Shown here: positions 54,999 to 64,000 of the stretch, one piece after another
Layout: every line of letters starts with the position of its first letter
Position numbering within the stretch: position 1 is the stretch's first letter
Source: Chryseobacterium tructae
GTDB taxonomy: Bacteria > Bacteroidota > Bacteroidia > Flavobacteriales > Weeksellaceae
NCBI RefSeq assembly: GCF_030409875.1
Contig: NZ_JAUFQR010000003.1
Coordinates: 124,001-188,000, forward strand
Reading direction: 5' to 3'
DNA length: 64,000 bases
Program-made: the position numbers and the translations under genes
The notes under the pieces: model-generated
Databases searched by the model: none
Told to the model about the DNA's origin: nothing
Seen by the model: only the letters and a program-made list of their open reading frames with translations

Positions 54999-55877
54999 TT
55001 ACATTTCATAATAAGATGTATTTTCTTTTTTCAAAGGCACGTTTTGTTCTCCTATCATTTGTCTGATATTGATTTCTATGGTTTGAGCCAGAGAAGTCAC
55101 CGGAGTATCCACAGGTCTGTTTTCAAATGGATCCTGCATCATAATGGAAGTTTTTTCTATGGCAATGAATACAATCGGAACCAGGAAAGTAACGAGAATC
55201 TCTACAATCAGCTGAGAATCATCCAGTCCAAATGGAAGTATTATTGCAAATACATAGATTAAGGTATGAACCAGAATGCTGTAAGCTCTTGGAAAAACGG
55301 TATTTTTTAATCTTTCACATTTCCCCATGCTGTCGCAAAGTCTTGTCACCATATCATTCAACTGCATTTGCTGAAAATCTGTCAATTTTGAAGATCCAAT
55401 TTCTTTAAGTTGCTTTGAATGTGCATCCAGAAGAGCATTGGGAATATTAACAGCTTTGATTTGATTTTCATTCAAATAGTTCTGAACTTTATCTGAAAAA
55501 GGTAATTTCCTCAATGATTCTCCCAAAGCATAAGTCCAGATGATCTGCCGTTCTGCAAATTCTCTAACCGTTTTATGATCTTCAGCGGGTAAAAACTGGA
55601 TGACCTGTCTTACAAAGCTTCTGGAATCATTCACAATAGCACCCCAAACCGTTCTTGCTTCCCACCATCTTTCATAAGATTGGGAGGTTCTGAATGCCAG
55701 TAGTAATGATACTGCTGTTCCTAAAAGTGCAGGGATATTCAATGGAAGTGAAATTTTCCGAAACCATGGCAGCATATCCAAAAGTCCGATGGCTACCGCA
55801 AATATTCCTATAAACAGAATTTGAGATTTTATTTCACGGATGAAATACCAGACTGATATTTTTTTGTTTAATAGCAT
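54999..55877 (-). CDS. Bestrophin-family (UPF0187) channel protein
   Basis: A 292-residue membrane protein with the bestrophin-like signature: an N-terminal helix (FIREIKSQILFIGIF), LPLNIPALLGTAVSLLLAFRTSQSYERWWEARTVWGAIVNDSR, and a further helix pair with AYSILVHTLIYVFAIILPFGL. Bacterial homologues can form cation or anion channels. It lies in the metal cluster (14 bases before the CDF gene), an unusual neighbour, so it may be co-transcribed with the efflux genes. Its job there is unknown. Confidence 0.88.
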   Translation of the reverse strand: MLLNKKISVWYFIREIKSQILFIGIFAVAIGLLDMLPWFRKISLPLNIPALLGTAVSLLLAFRTSQSYERWWEARTVWGAIVNDSRSFVRQVIQFLPAEDHKTVREFAERQIIWTYALGESLRKLPFSDKVQNYLNENQIKAVNIPNALLDAHSKQLKEIGSSKLTDFQQMQLNDMVTRLCDSMGKCERLKNTVFPRAYSILVHTLIYVFAIILPFGLDDSQLIVEILVTFLVPIVFIAIEKTSIMMQDPFENRPVDTPVTSLAQTIEINIRQMIGEQNVPLKKENTSYYEM

Positions 55878-56178
55878 AATAGGTCATGTATTACATAGTA
55901 TAAAAACATTATTTTTTTAACCACAAAAGTCACAAAAGCTTTTATTCTAAACACTTTAGTTCACTTAAGCAAGTATAAAATGAAACCTTATAAAGTTCAC
56001 ATAAGGTGAAAATCAAAGATTTTATAGTTCAAAAACATCTGATATTTTTATTCAAAAAAACATTCAAATGACATTGTAAGATAATCTTTACTTTCCTCAG
56101 TCGGTTTTTATAATAAGTCCGTAAACAGTTCTAATTTACGTATAAAAATCGACATTTTATTGATCCCAATCACCTCCA
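55878..56178. repeat. Intergenic region with repeat pieces
   Basis: A 301-base gap with no gene. It carries 'taaccacaaaagtcacaaaagc', 'acttaagcaag', and the palindrome GAAAATC-AAA-GATTTTA at 56008-56024. These pieces match the family in the other gaps. Confidence 0.6.
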
Positions 56179-57408
56179 TTAGTGTTCGTGTTCTCCTGAA
56201 TTTACTAGTTTAGCATTCACAAAAAAGGCTCCTTTTACTACAATTTTAGCATTGTCCGGAATATTCCCAACAGGGGTAATGGCAGTATAGCCCATATCTG
56301 AAGTTCCCTTCACGATTTCTATTTTCTCGAAGTTTAAAGTTTTCGGATGAGGTTTTCCTTTTTCATCATGTTCTTCCTCTGCTTTTTTATCGGTTTGAAT
56401 AAAGACATAGAATTTTCCGTCTGCTTCTACAATAGCTTCTGTAGGAACTGCAGGTGTAACACTTTTATCAAGGCTTACGATCCCTGTGATATTCATTCCA
56501 TCAATCAATCCCGTTTTATTTCCAATCACTTCGCAGTGCATTGAAATGGTTTTACTTTCGTTTTCAAAAGAGGATCCAATACTGTAAATCTTGGCATCAT
56601 ATTCTGTCTCAGGATTATTCGTCAGTTTGAAATGAACAATCTGCCCTACTCTCATTTTTGGAAGATCTTTTTCAAACACCTGAAGATCCAGGTGAATAGA
56701 ACCGTTATCAATTACCGTGGCCACAGGAGAAGAAATATCCACATAACTTCCAATCTGTGCAGTGATTCCACTAATGGTACCACTGATTGGAGCTGTAATG
56801 ACCAAACCGGATCTCATATTACCATTGTTTACATTTCCGGGATTGATTCCCATCATCTGAAGCTGCTTTAAAAGAGAGGCTCTTTTCGTTTTTAGGGTTT
56901 TCAATTCAGCATCAGCATTCTGAAGATTCTTTTTAGCCCCTGCATCATTATCAAAAAGCTCTCTTTGTCTTCTGAATTCCTGTTCAGCATAAGTAATTCT
57001 GCTGTTGGTGGTTAAATAATCCTCCTGAAGCTGTATGTATTCCGGGTTGGCAATAGTGGCAATTACCTGTCCTTTTTTTACAATGCTTCCTACCTGAATG
57101 TTTATGGTTTTAATAATTCCCCCGTACAAAGAAGTGATGGTTGCTTTATTGCTGTTAGGAACACTCAAAAGACCATTGGCTTTAATCGTTGAGGTCAGTT
57201 CTTTCATTTCTACCGATCCCAATGCAACACCTACAGATTTCATTTGTTCTTCCGTTAGGGAAGCAATGGTTTGCGGTTCTTCTTCATGTGCCTGTTCTTT
57301 CTGCTCTGTCTTTTCAGGAGCTTTTTCTTTGGCTGCTTCTTTTTTCCCACAGCTTACTGCGAACAGAGAAATGAATACAAGGGCTATGATGTTATATTTG
57401 AGTTTCAT
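56179..57408 (-). CDS. czcB: RND efflux periplasmic adaptor (CzcB-like)
   Basis: Membrane fusion protein linking the inner-membrane pump to the outer-membrane channel. I chose the ATG at 57408 (MKLKYNIIALVFISLFAVSC); an upstream start adds 15 residues and hides the lipobox (LFAVSC, Cys20). A Lys/Glu-rich linker is followed by the barrel-sandwich hybrid domain (SLYGGIIKTINIQVGSIVKKGQVIATIANPEY), a coiled coil (about 120-190), and beta domains (GTISGITAQIGSYVDISSPVATVID, KIYSIGSSFENESKTI). A His- and Glu-rich patch (KAEEEHDEKGKPH) and a C-terminal HEH are possible metal sites. It is directly downstream of the CzcA fusion gene. Confidence 0.9.
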   Translation of the reverse strand: MKLKYNIIALVFISLFAVSCGKKEAAKEKAPEKTEQKEQAHEEEPQTIASLTEEQMKSVGVALGSVEMKELTSTIKANGLLSVPNSNKATITSLYGGIIKTINIQVGSIVKKGQVIATIANPEYIQLQEDYLTTNSRITYAEQEFRRQRELFDNDAGAKKNLQNADAELKTLKTKRASLLKQLQMMGINPGNVNNGNMRSGLVITAPISGTISGITAQIGSYVDISSPVATVIDNGSIHLDLQVFEKDLPKMRVGQIVHFKLTNNPETEYDAKIYSIGSSFENESKTISMHCEVIGNKTGLIDGMNITGIVSLDKSVTPAVPTEAIVEADGKFYVFIQTDKKAEEEHDEKGKPHPKTLNFEKIEIVKGTSDMGYTAITPVGNIPDNAKIVVKGAFFVNAKLVNSGEHEH

Positions 57409-57454
57409 ATTTGAATTTTTATTGAGTCTAAGGTCGTACACAATCGACTTCATA

Positions 57455-60400
57455 TTATTTATTAATGATTGAATTAATGGTTACTACAGCTTGGTTCACC
57501 TGCTGAATAGATTCCAGGTATTTTAACTGAATATTCGTTGCCGTTTGCAGAGCAAAAAGATATTCTACATAGGAAATCTCTCCTGTTTTATATCCTAACT
57601 GAGCTGCTTTTACAATTTTCTCAGCATTGGGTAATGCCTGATTGGTGTAATAATCATATTGTTGGATATCCTGCTGATACTGATTGAAAGCATTTTCCAA
57701 TTGGGCTGTAAGCTGTTTCTTTTGCATTTTCGCATTCGTTTCTGCTACCAGTTTATCATATTCCAATGCCTGCATTCTGGCTTTTGTAGCTCCAAAGGTT
57801 AATGGAATGGCCACACCTACTGTTGCTGACTGAAAACGTTTTCCCGAACCATAAAAATTCTCCTGCCCGTTGATGGTGTGAAGACCTATCAATGACTGGT
57901 TGGTATATCCCAAACTAAAATCGGGTAACCCTGTAGCTTTTTCAACCTTTTTATTCTTCTCCGCTATTTCCATTTCCTGATAGAAAGCTTTTACGGTAGG
58001 ATTATTGGCTACAACCATACTGTCTAAGACATTTTCGGCTTTTAAAGGTTCATAGTTGGTATTGAATGGTACTTCGAGATTCTCTGAAGTATTCAGAAGG
58101 GTTTTCAAATTTTTATAGGCATTGTTCAGATAGACTTCATTTTGTCTCAATAGCAAATCAATTTCCCCTTTTTGAGTTTCTGCAGTATTGATCTCAATTT
58201 TTTTGATATCCCCTGCTTTAAATCTCACCGTTGCAATTCTGATAAATTCTTCATAAAAACCAGCCAGACTGGTCAGTTTTTCTTTATTGTACTGAAGGTA
58301 TTCAATCTGATAATAATAAGTACGAACGTCTTTTATCAATTCATTGGTCGTAATCTCTTTATCGATCTGTTTGCTTTTAATATTTTCATTAATGAGTTCT
58401 TTTCTGGCTTTAAATAAAGTCGGGAAAGGAATACTTTGTGAAATGGCAAAAGACTGGTCAAATTTTGGACTGTTGTATTGCCCCAGCTGGGCATCAAAAC
58501 TTAATTTGGGAAGCTCCTTAGCCGTTGGACGCAGAGCCTCTGCTGACTTAATGCTTAAATCTTTTGATTGTAAGGTCAGATTATTATTGATTGCCATCTG
58601 CACTGCTTCTTCAGCAGAAATAGGTCTGGACTGCGCTTTAAAAGTCTGTCCAAGCATCATTAATCCCAATACAAGAACGATGGTAAATGATTGCATATTA
58701 TTATTTTTTCTTTTCAAAATCTTTGTATTAAAAATAATATATAACATTGGCAGCACAAATAATGTAAGGAATGTAGCCGTTACCAATCCACCAATAACTA
58801 CAGTTGCCAAAGGCTTTTGTACTTCTGCTCCTGCTCCTGTAGAAATGGCCATTGGTAAAAATCCGAGGGAAGCTACGGTTGCGGTCATCAGAACAGGTCT
58901 TAGTCTGGTTTTTGTCCCTTCAAAAACTCGTTTTAAAATATCGTTTTCGCCTTCTTTTTCAAGCTGATTGAAGGTTCCGATCAGTACAATTCCGTTAAGA
59001 ACCGCGACCCCAAAGAGGGCAATAAATCCGATTCCGGCACTGATACTGAATGGCATATCTCTCACAACAAGCGCAAATACTCCTCCAATAGCACTCATCG
59101 GAATGGCTGTAAAGATCAGGGCGGCTTGCTTGAATGATTTGAATGTAAAATACAACAGCATAAAAATAAGCAGCAATGAAGCCGGAACAGCAATCATCAG
59201 ACGCTTGCTGGCTTCCTGAAGATTTTCAAACTGTCCGCCATAGGTAAAGTAATATCCGGATGGTAATTTCACTTTATTCAATTTGGTCTGAATATCTTTG
59301 ACCACACTTTCCACATCACGCCCTTTCACATTGAATCCTATTACGATTCTTCGTTTTCCCTGTTCACGGCTGATCTGTGCAGGACCAAGTTTATAACTCA
59401 CATTCGCAACCTGTGACAACGGGATCTGAGCTCCTGTAGCTGAGGTGATCATCAGGTTATTCACATCAGAAATATCAGTTCTGTGAAGACTGTCTAAACG
59501 AACTACCAAGTCAAAGCGTCTTTCGTTTTCAAAAACCTGTCCGGCAGATTTTCCTGCAAAGGCTGTACTTACCGCATTGTTGACATCTTCTATATTTAAC
59601 CCGTAATTGGCAATTCTTGTTCTGTCATATTGTACGTTGATCTGCGGAAGGCCGCTTACCCTTTCAATCTGAGGAGCCGTTGCTCCATCCACGGTCTGAA
59701 TGATCTTTCCAACCTTATCAGCATACACCGCCAATGAATCCAGGTTTTCTCCAAATATCTTTACGGCAACATCCTGTCTTATCCCTGTCATCAATTCATT
59801 AAAACGCATCTGAATAGGCTGGTTTTTTTCAAAAAACACTCCGGGAATGGTTTCCAGTTTTTCACTGATCTCATCCGCCAGCTCATTGTACGATTTTTTA
59901 GTCTTCCATTCGCTTTGTGGTTTCAATACTACAATCATATCGGTGGCTTCAGGCGGCATCGGGTCTGTAGGAACTTCGGCAGATCCTGTTTTTCCAACAA
60001 CCATTTTCACCTCATCAAATTGTTTGATCAATCTGGAAGCCTGCATTGAGGTTTCGATACTTTGGCTGAGTGAACTTCCCTGTGGTAATATACAGTGGAA
60101 AGCAAAGTCGCCTTCCTGCAATTGGGGAATAAATTCACCCCCCATATTTTTGAAGACAAATCCTGCAATCAAAAAAACTGCGGCTGTTGCTGAAACAATA
60201 ATATATTTTACTTTAATGGCTTTCTTTAATAATGGCTGATAAATTTTCTGAAGATAATTCATCATCTTATCAGAGAAAGTTTCTTTGTGTGATGCTTTTT
60301 TAGATAAGAATAAAGCACTCATCATCGGAATGTAAGTCAGGGAAAGAATCAATGCTCCAAGAATGGCGAATCCAACCGTTTTTGCCATTGGGGTAAACAT

Positions 60401-61814
60401 TTTTCCTTCTACACCAGCCAAAGTAAGAATCGGGATATATACAATCAGGATGATGATTTCCCCGAAAGCGGCACTACTTCTGATCTTTGAGGCAGAAAGG
60501 AATACTTCTTCATCCATTTCAGACTGTGTTAAAGTCCGCATTGATTTTCTTACACCTAAATGATGGAGTGTTGCCTCAACAATGATGACTGCTCCATCTA
60601 CAATTAATCCAAAGTCTATAGCTCCAAGACTCATCAGGTTGGCACTTACTCCAAAAACATTCATCATTCCTAAAGCAAATAACAAGGAAAGCGGAATGGC
60701 TGACGCCACAATAAGCCCAGCTCTAAGGTTTCCAAGGAAAACGACAAGGACGAAAATAACGATCAGAGCTCCTTCGATCAGGTTCTTTTCAACAGTATTG
60801 ATTGCTCTGTCTACCAAATCTGTTCTGTCTAAAAACGGCTCTATCACCACATCATCAGGCAATGACTTCTGAATGGTAGGAATTTCGCTTTGATATTGCT
60901 CACCACTTCATTACTGTTTGCTCCCTTAAGCATCATCACTACTCCACCTACAGCATCCACTTTTCCATCATAGGTTAAAGCCCCATAACGCATTGCGCTT
61001 CCAAAACGAACATCAGCAACGTCTTTGATGAAAATTGGAACGCTTCCGGTTTCATTTTTAACGGCAATATTTTTAATATCTTCCAGGGAAGTTACCAGTC
61101 CGATTCCACGGATAAAGTAAGCATTGGGCTTTTTATCAATATAAGCTCCTCCTGTATTTTGATTATTTTTTTCAAGGGCTGTAAATATTTCGGTAATACT
61201 TGTTCCCATTGCCTTTAATCGGTTGGGATCAATAGCCACTTCATATTGTTTTAATTCGCCTCCAAAACTATTGATCTCAGCGACTCCCGGAGTTCCGTTA
61301 AGCTGTCTTCTAACGATCCAGTCCTGCATCGTTCTCAGTTCCTTGGCATTATATTTCTTTTCACTTCCTTTTTTAGGGTGAAGAATATATTGGTATACTT
61401 CACCAAGACCTGTACTTACGGGCGCTAATTCAGGAGTACCAACTCCTTTGGGAATTTCTTCCACAGCATTTTTCAGCTGTTCATTGATAAGCTGCCTGGC
61501 AAAGTAAACATCCACATTTTCTTTGAACACTACGGTAATAACAGACAGTCCGAATCTTGAAATACTTCTTGTTTCCTGAATATCCGGAACATTGGCTATA
61601 CTTTGTTCAATGGGAAAGGTGACCAATTGCTCTACCTCCTGCCCTGCTAATGTAGGACATGCAGTAATGATCTGAACCTGATTGTTGGTAATATCCGGTA
61701 CGGCATCTATAGGCAATTTGGTTGCACTCCATGTTCCCCAAATAACCAACACCAAGGTCATAATACCAATGACAGCCTTGTTCTTGATACTGAATTTATG
61801 ATTTTATCTAACAC
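57455..61814 (-). pseudogene. czcA: CzcA-type RND metal pump fused to a TolC-family domain, two frame breaks
   Basis: Proton-driven pump exporting divalent metals. The pump portion has the heavy-metal signature DFGLIVDGAVIIVE, typical of Zn/Co/Cd pumps, plus PQLQEGDFAFHCILPQGSS, GLPQINVQYDRTRIANYG and the C-terminal RND helices. After a linker (TKILKRKNNNMQSF) a complete TolC-family domain follows in frame to 57455 (ISAEEAVQMAINNNLTLQSKD ... QVNQAVVTINSIINK), so pump and channel are one protein of about 1450 residues. Two frame breaks occur. One is near 61793-61797, between start GTG 61814 (LDKIINFSIKNKAVIGIMT) and the main N-terminal part. The other is at the TTT of 60883-60885, where one extra A gives KAKIPTIQKSLPDDVVIEPF. 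Each is one missing base in a short run. Confidence 0.85.
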
Positions 61815-61950
61815 GATTTTATTGAATTTTATTGAAAATATAGGCGTACAGTATAGAATACTGCAGCAAAAATATCATGAAAACCTCTGCAATGGTATTG
61901 CAAAGTTTCACGCAGGCGTAGAAAGCATAACTTTCTAACAGTCAATAAAA

Positions 61951-62274
61951 TTAAATCTTGGGTGGCTGCCAGATAGGATCGTATATCTGGTAAGCAAAGT
62001 CGTTTTTATGAAATAAGATCTTCTTTGAAAAATAAGCAGGAATCTGTTCCGGAATCTCCAATAAGGGATCCATTTTAAATGCTGAAACCGTCATCTGACA
62101 ACAGCTGCAAGCACATAATGGTGAACAAATATCTCCTTTGTCAGTAGAATGAGTCTCAGAAATACTTAAAGAAATTTTTTTGTTGCCCGAATTTAATGGA
62201 TGAGATACGTCTTCACATGGCATCAGTGATAACGCCATGAAATAAATTGCCAGTATCCATCTTAACAGGTTCAT
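61951..62274 (-). CDS. Small exported Cys protein of the metal efflux cluster
   Basis: A 107-residue protein with the N-terminal hydrophobic segment RWILAIYFMALSLMP and a Cys at LMPCEDV. A Cys cluster ICSPLCACSCCQMTV (five Cys within about 12 residues) follows, then a beta-rich end that closes in PIWQPPKI. It precedes the CzcA fusion gene on the same strand. I think it is similar to the DUF6660 type small proteins found by heavy-metal RND genes. The Cys cluster is a strong candidate metal site. The PP-ending resembles the paralogues at 46220 and 48559. Confidence 0.7.
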   Translation of the reverse strand: MNLLRWILAIYFMALSLMPCEDVSHPLNSGNKKISLSISETHSTDKGDICSPLCACSCCQMTVSAFKMDPLLEIPEQIPAYFSKKILFHKNDFAYQIYDPIWQPPKI

Positions 62275-62442
62275 TGCTACAAAGGTAAAGTTTTTTTCTA
62301 AAATGGGTGAATCCTCTTGATTGAATTATTACATTCTCCAAAACAGATGCCATTTTAATATTATATTTCAATCTAAAGTATTCATTAATGCTGCTTATGA
62401 AAAACGGTTACCTATATTTGAAAATATTTTTTTAAGGTCACG

Positions 62443-62876
62443 ATGATACACAAAGGAACTATAGAAGGAAACGATTTAGAATATGACTTAGCATACATTG
62501 GATACACTTTAACCGTCGAACAAATACTATTTGTCATGAAGGTAATGAGTCCTGATTTGTTCAGGTTAACAGCAATATCTACTTACTTTCACATTTTAAT
62601 GGATATGGTCAGGAAGAAGAAAACAGATTTGACAATACCCCGCAGGGAAGGGAAAAATATATAAATAATCTTTCTATCTCGGATGTATTTTATTTTTCTG
62701 AAGACATCAAATCTCACGAACCGGAAGCTCAGAAAAAGATAGGACTATATATTCTGGAATTTTGGAAGATGAGACTTTATCATCTATTTCCAGATAAAGA
62801 ATTTGATTTTATTTTATCAGAAAATGGACTCTTTGATGAAAGTGGGATCTGTATTACTTTTTCTCAAGGTGTATAA
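62443..62876 (+). pseudogene. Unknown small protein, frameshifted
   Basis: The first frame (MIHKGTIEGNDLEYDLAYIG) stops at 62664. A second frame continues with an acidic, aromatic-rich sequence (HFNGYGQEEENRFDNTPQG, KYINNLSISDVFYFSED, LYHLFPDKEFDFILSENG) to a TAA at 62876. Adding one base near 62556-62565 joins them (SPDLFQVNSNIYLLSHF) to give about 144 residues. I do not recognise a family. It lies between the divergent metal cluster and the convergent SusD gene. As with other frame breaks here, a homopolymer error is likely. Confidence 0.6.
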
Positions 62877-62887
62877 CAATTCAATAC

Positions 62888-62912
62888 AAAAAAACCACCG
62901 CAAAAGCGGTGG
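62888..62912 (-). terminator. Terminator of the susD gene
   Basis: A 7-bp GC-rich stem CCACCGC (62895-62901) / GCGGTGG (62906-62912) with an A-rich loop; on the reverse strand it is followed by a run of seven T. It lies 33 bases after the stop of the SusD gene. Confidence 0.85.
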
Positions 62913-62945
62913 CTAAAAAATCAAATCTAATTATTGGACTGTAGA

Positions 62946-64000
62946 TTATAAATTGGGGTTATTTTCAATCTCCTTCAATGGAATACTGAATAAATAATAA
63001 GAACTGTTCGGAACAAACTGAGTCTTATTTGGAAAATCAAAAACCGTATGACCTTTTCCATCTACTGTTTTTATCGTTCCATTAGAGGTTGTAATCTGAA
63101 CTTTGATCGGCTTTCCTTCTGTATCTACAAATGGTTTTCTCACCACTGTTCCCTGTGTTCTGATAATATCTGAAAGAGAAAATCCTTCTCCAAATAATTC
63201 TTTTCTTCTTTCAATCAAGATTTCATTCACTACATCATTTTGTGTTAATGAACCTGTGTAAGCGTTAGCCTTTCTTGCAGCTCTTAATTGATTTAAAACC
63301 GTTACTGCCTGAGTTACATTCCCATTTCTTGCTTCTGATTCTGCTTCAATCAGATACATTTCAGCAGCTCTCATATAGACAATATCTGCAATAAGTGTTG
63401 ACTTAAATTTAAATTTAGCATATCTCAACAACCCTTCTCTTGATGGAAGATTATCCCATGAGAACAATTGAGTTCTGATATCATTGGTATCAAACAATTT
63501 CTGAAAGTAAGGATCTGCCATAAAGCTGTAATAATAACTTCCTGATGAAGACACATCCAGATAGTGGAAAGCATAGCTCCCATCAGATTGTTCCTGAGTT
63601 TGTCTGCTTCCCCAGATCCATTCTTCATTATTAATATCATTGAATCCATCTTTATACTTTTCCGGAGCCATCAAAGGAAAACCTTCTCTTGCCGTTTTTG
63701 CCGCAACAGCAGCTTTACTCCACTCTCCTGTATTCAGATAAACCCTTGCCAGGATACCGTTTACAACGTTACGGTTGATCTTATCTTTATAATTTCTTGT
63801 ATAGTTCTTTAACAAATTATCTGCATCCGTAAGATCACTTTTAATCAAAGTATAAATATCTTCAAGACTGGATTTCTTCTTTGCTATACTACTTGTTGTT
63901 GAAGGCTCTATATAGATCGGAGCCGTTAACGCACTCTTATCTTTAAGGTAACTGAATTGATAAAAGCTGGCAATATTCAGATAACAGAAAGCACGCAATG
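62946..64000 (-). CDS. SusD/RagB-family nutrient-binding lipoprotein (partial, N-terminus outside window)
   Basis: Surface glycan- or nutrient-binding partner of a SusC-type TonB receptor. The reading frame runs off the right end, so the start and signal sequence are not visible. About 350 residues are present: TPR-like helices (RAFCYLNIASFYQFSYLKD, NGILARVYLNTGEWSKAAVAAKTARE), the SusD-typical DIVYMRAAEMYLIEAESEARNG and NEILIERRKELFGEGFSLSDIIRTQG, and the C-terminal end PLKEIENNPNL. The length fits a SusD of about 500 residues. A susC gene should lie beyond 64000. The substrate cannot be read from this fragment. Confidence 0.9.
   Translation of the reverse strand, partial: LRAFCYLNIASFYQFSYLKDKSALTAPIYIEPSTTSSIAKKKSSLEDIYTLIKSDLTDADNLLKNYTRNYKDKINRNVVNGILARVYLNTGEWSKAAVAAKTAREGFPLMAPEKYKDGFNDINNEEWIWGSRQTQEQSDGSYAFHYLDVSSSGSYYYSFMADPYFQKLFDTNDIRTQLFSWDNLPSREGLLRYAKFKFKSTLIADIVYMRAAEMYLIEAESEARNGNVTQAVTVLNQLRAARKANAYTGSLTQNDVVNEILIERRKELFGEGFSLSDIIRTQGTVVRKPFVDTEGKPIKVQITTSNGTIKTVDGKGHTVFDFPNKTQFVPNSSYYLFSIPLKEIENNPNL

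Noticed and set aside
57455..61814. The CzcA-TolC fusion as two genes joined by a false stop loss
   Set aside because: There is one open frame through the linker and no alternative stop; the fusion type is known in the phylum. I keep it, but list it as a point to check.
1..64000. CRISPR arrays and rRNA genes
   Set aside because: No regularly spaced direct repeats and no rRNA-like sequence were seen. The dispersed intergenic repeats are irregular in spacing and in both orientations.

Overview
The window is chromosomal DNA from a Bacteroidota bacterium, almost certainly a flavobacterium of the Chryseobacterium/Elizabethkingia type. This rests on low GC, weak Shine-Dalgarno signals, TTTG-N19/20-TAnnTTTG promoters, type IX secretion (T9SS) sorting tails, SusD and LptD-like proteins, the QVG-x-GT surface-protein N-terminus, and a VgrG/PAAR-like type VI cassette. 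The species assignment is inference from gene content.

Layout. 1-3.5 kb: the end of a TolC-family efflux gene and a two-component pair. 3.7-19.4 kb: mostly housekeeping genes (rmuC, a LytTR regulator, a SpoU methyltransferase, formyl-THF cyclo-ligase, trhO, a DegP protease, ridA, an LptD-like protein, a cell-wall amidase). 19.5-25.5 kb: four tRNA-Glu(TTC) genes and rpsT, with a vgrG / NodB-type deacetylase / small membrane protein / PAAR-like cassette after the first tRNA. 26-33.6 kb: surface-protein paralogues, three sharing a CxxC-containing repeat and T9SS-like tails, and three sharing the QVG-x-GT N-terminus. 33.9-41 kb: a vitamin B12 acquisition operon (btuB, a BtuG-like propeller, two surface proteins) behind a cobalamin riboswitch. 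41-49 kb: a probable copper-handling region (di-haem MbnH-like peroxidase, MbnP-like protein, TonB receptor, YtkA/FixH-like lipoprotein, exported superoxide dismutase, SCO, YHS lipoprotein, two paralogous small Cys proteins). 49.1-50.4 kb: a damaged IS110-family element with a candidate bridge RNA. 51.6-62.3 kb: a divalent metal efflux region (P-type ATPase, Fur-family regulator, CDF transporter, bestrophin-like channel, CzcB adaptor, a CzcA-TolC fusion, a small Cys protein). The end holds a frameshifted hypothetical gene and a partial SusD.

The metal genes form two programmes. One appears to bring copper in and load it (receptor, MbnP/MbnH, SCO for cytochrome oxidase). The other exports Zn/Cd/Co-type cations under a Fur-type regulator. 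The B12 operon is a separate uptake system controlled by its riboswitch.

At least nine frame disruptions lie in otherwise conserved genes, each at or beside a short homopolymer and eight of them fitting one missing base. This points to residual sequencing error as much as to pseudogenes. The best candidates for new biology are the IS110 bridge RNA, the VgrG-deacetylase-immunity-PAAR cassette, the small Cys proteins of the metal loci, and a family of intergenic repeats.
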